DNA of 64,000 nt from Ustulina deusta. Taxonomy: Eukaryota > Ascomycota > Sordariomycetes > Xylariales > Xylariaceae. Location: the NCBI GenBank assembly GCA_023159155.1, contig JAJNNX010000029.1, positions 186,001 through 250,000 on the forward strand, given 5' to 3'. Position 1 is the stretch's first letter, and every line of letters starts with the position of its first letter. The notes under the pieces were generated by a model. It searched no databases. It saw only the letters and a list, made by a program, of their open reading frames with translations, and was not told where the DNA came from. Below are positions 63,117-64,000 of the stretch, one piece after another. The translations under genes and the position numbers were made by a program.

Positions 63117-63899
63117 CAACGAAGGACGGTACTTAGTAGGTACCTATGCAAGCCCCCTACTTGCCTAAGTACTTAGCGCCCTCCGTATGTGGTTAGCCTC
63201 TGTTGGAACACTGTAACCTGCCCTGCTTTACTGTCCTTGGTCTTCTAGACTGCCTAGAATTATAGGTGCAGCATCCCAATTACCCCGCCAAAGTTGTTCA
63301 GCTAAGGAGGATGACGCGGCGAGGTGTCCTGGGCCTATTCTTTAAACTTACCTATGCAGGCTAGAGAGCAGCTTGCCTTTTTTATATCTTTCTATTGCTG
63401 GTTGTTTCTCATCTCCTTTAAGTTAGATAATATACTTTTTTTCATGTTGGCTTATCAGGTTTTCGAGGCGTCTCAGTTCCAGCTCCCTACATTACCGAGC
63501 CACGACATCCCTGAGATCAAGCCGCAACATCACAAAGTCCTAGGTATACTTATAGCCCATCTAACTAAAGAATCTTGGTTTAGTGGGAAATATATCATAG
63601 GTTTTTGTGGTTGATAAACAACCTCGCCTTTTGTCTCTTTCTCGGAGTCTCCTGGACCGTCACAGCATACCCGTAGTGCCAAAAATAGCATCATACGTTG
63701 TCCCCGAATCAAGTGAAAACAAGAGAAAGGAAGGAATTGGGGACGGCTATGCACGACAATGGGACCATCTAAAACATATACCCCAAAGGGGATTTCGGGT
63801 AGCTCACGACTTTAAGTCGAAGTGGAATCAGTTATAACAAGTGCGGGAACAACTTGCCCAGACCTCATTTGCACTCAAAACATCAAATCGCTTGTAGCA
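63117..63899. other. Post-transposon intergenic sequence
   Basis: Normal composition resumes abruptly. Open frames of up to 96 codons occur (63324-63614 and others) but lack motifs or a good start, and none is supported. It likely contains the promoter of the gene opening at the right edge. Confidence 0.5.
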
Positions 63900-64000
63900 A
63901 TGTCGCTGCAAACCAGCAGGTTCTGTCGAAACGTGGTCCAATTAAGCATCATCCAACAACACACATCCCTGCGCCTCCGCGCAATAAAATTCTACCAAGA
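63900..64000 (+). CDS. Possible mitochondrial-targeted protein, N-terminus only (partial)
   Basis: ATG at 63900-63902 opens a frame that is still open at the window edge (33 codons). The peptide MSLQTSRFCRNVVQLSIIQQ and its continuation HTSLRLRAIKFYQ contains several Arg and Lys, many Ser/Thr/Gln and no acidic residue, as in a mitochondrial presequence. The context GTAGCAATGTC has a purine at -3 and fits fungal starts. With only 33 codons the call rests on composition alone; chance is possible. Confidence 0.4.
   Translation, partial: MSLQTSRFCRNVVQLSIIQQHTSLRLRAIKFYQ

Noticed and set aside
63324..63614. 96-codon frame after the transposon island
   Set aside because: No ATG at its head, no motif, and interrupted before any splice pattern could be built.

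Overview
The window is nuclear DNA of a filamentous ascomycete (Pezizomycotina, most likely a Sordariomycete). The reasons are: widely spaced monocistronic genes; short spliceosomal introns (49-68 nt in most genes) with GTNNGT donors and CTNAC-type branch sites; fungal families (PEX16, SWIRM/Fun19-like regulator, GT90, class III Old Yellow Enzyme, fungal terpene cyclase, alpha/beta-hydrolase-NACHT NLR); and a 13-kb AT-rich island carrying the C-to-T/G-to-A signature of repeat-induced point mutation (RIP). I saw no tRNA, rRNA or CRISPR array.

Layout. 1-29 kb is ordinary-GC 'core' sequence: the 5' end of a secreted-protein gene (minus, cut by the window edge), a leucine-rich hypothetical gene (3.6-5.1 kb, three exons), a CYP505-like P450 heme domain without its usual reductase (7.3-8.7 kb), PEX16 (9.5-10.7 kb), a TDP2-like phosphodiesterase (11.3-12.6 kb, intron with a 29-nt C run), a Nudix hydrolase (14.6-15.2 kb, minus), and a SWIRM-domain regulator (24.9-26.2 kb) inside very long gene-free flanks. 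A broken short-chain dehydrogenase pseudogene lies at 29.0-29.7 kb.

30-50 kb is accessory in character, with much featureless lower-GC sequence. It holds a four-exon class I terpene synthase (35.7-37.0 kb, minus), a 98-bp perfect-stem hairpin, an NLR-type protein of alpha/beta-hydrolase-NACHT-ankyrin-like architecture (39.7-43.1 kb), an Old Yellow Enzyme (43.9-45.1 kb, minus) and a GT90/CAP10-like membrane glycosyltransferase (47.0-49.7 kb).

50.04-63.12 kb is two nested, heavily RIP-mutated LTR retrotransposons. The outer element (about 5.7 kb once the insertion is removed) has 253-bp LTRs (TGTG...CACA) and a CAAC target duplication. A 7.4-kb Ty1/copia element with 285/287-bp LTRs (TGTT...AACA) sits inside it, with an ATATT target duplication. 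Both read on the minus strand. In all four LTRs the half facing out of its own element has escaped mutation while the inward half is converted to A/T. The last 0.9 kb returns to normal base composition and may open a gene with a mitochondrial-type N-terminus at the right edge.

The genes do not form one obvious pathway. The PEX16/TDP2-like/Nudix block is housekeeping. The terpene synthase, NLR, OYE and GT90 beside the transposon island resemble the lineage-specific gene set usually found next to RIP-degraded repeats.
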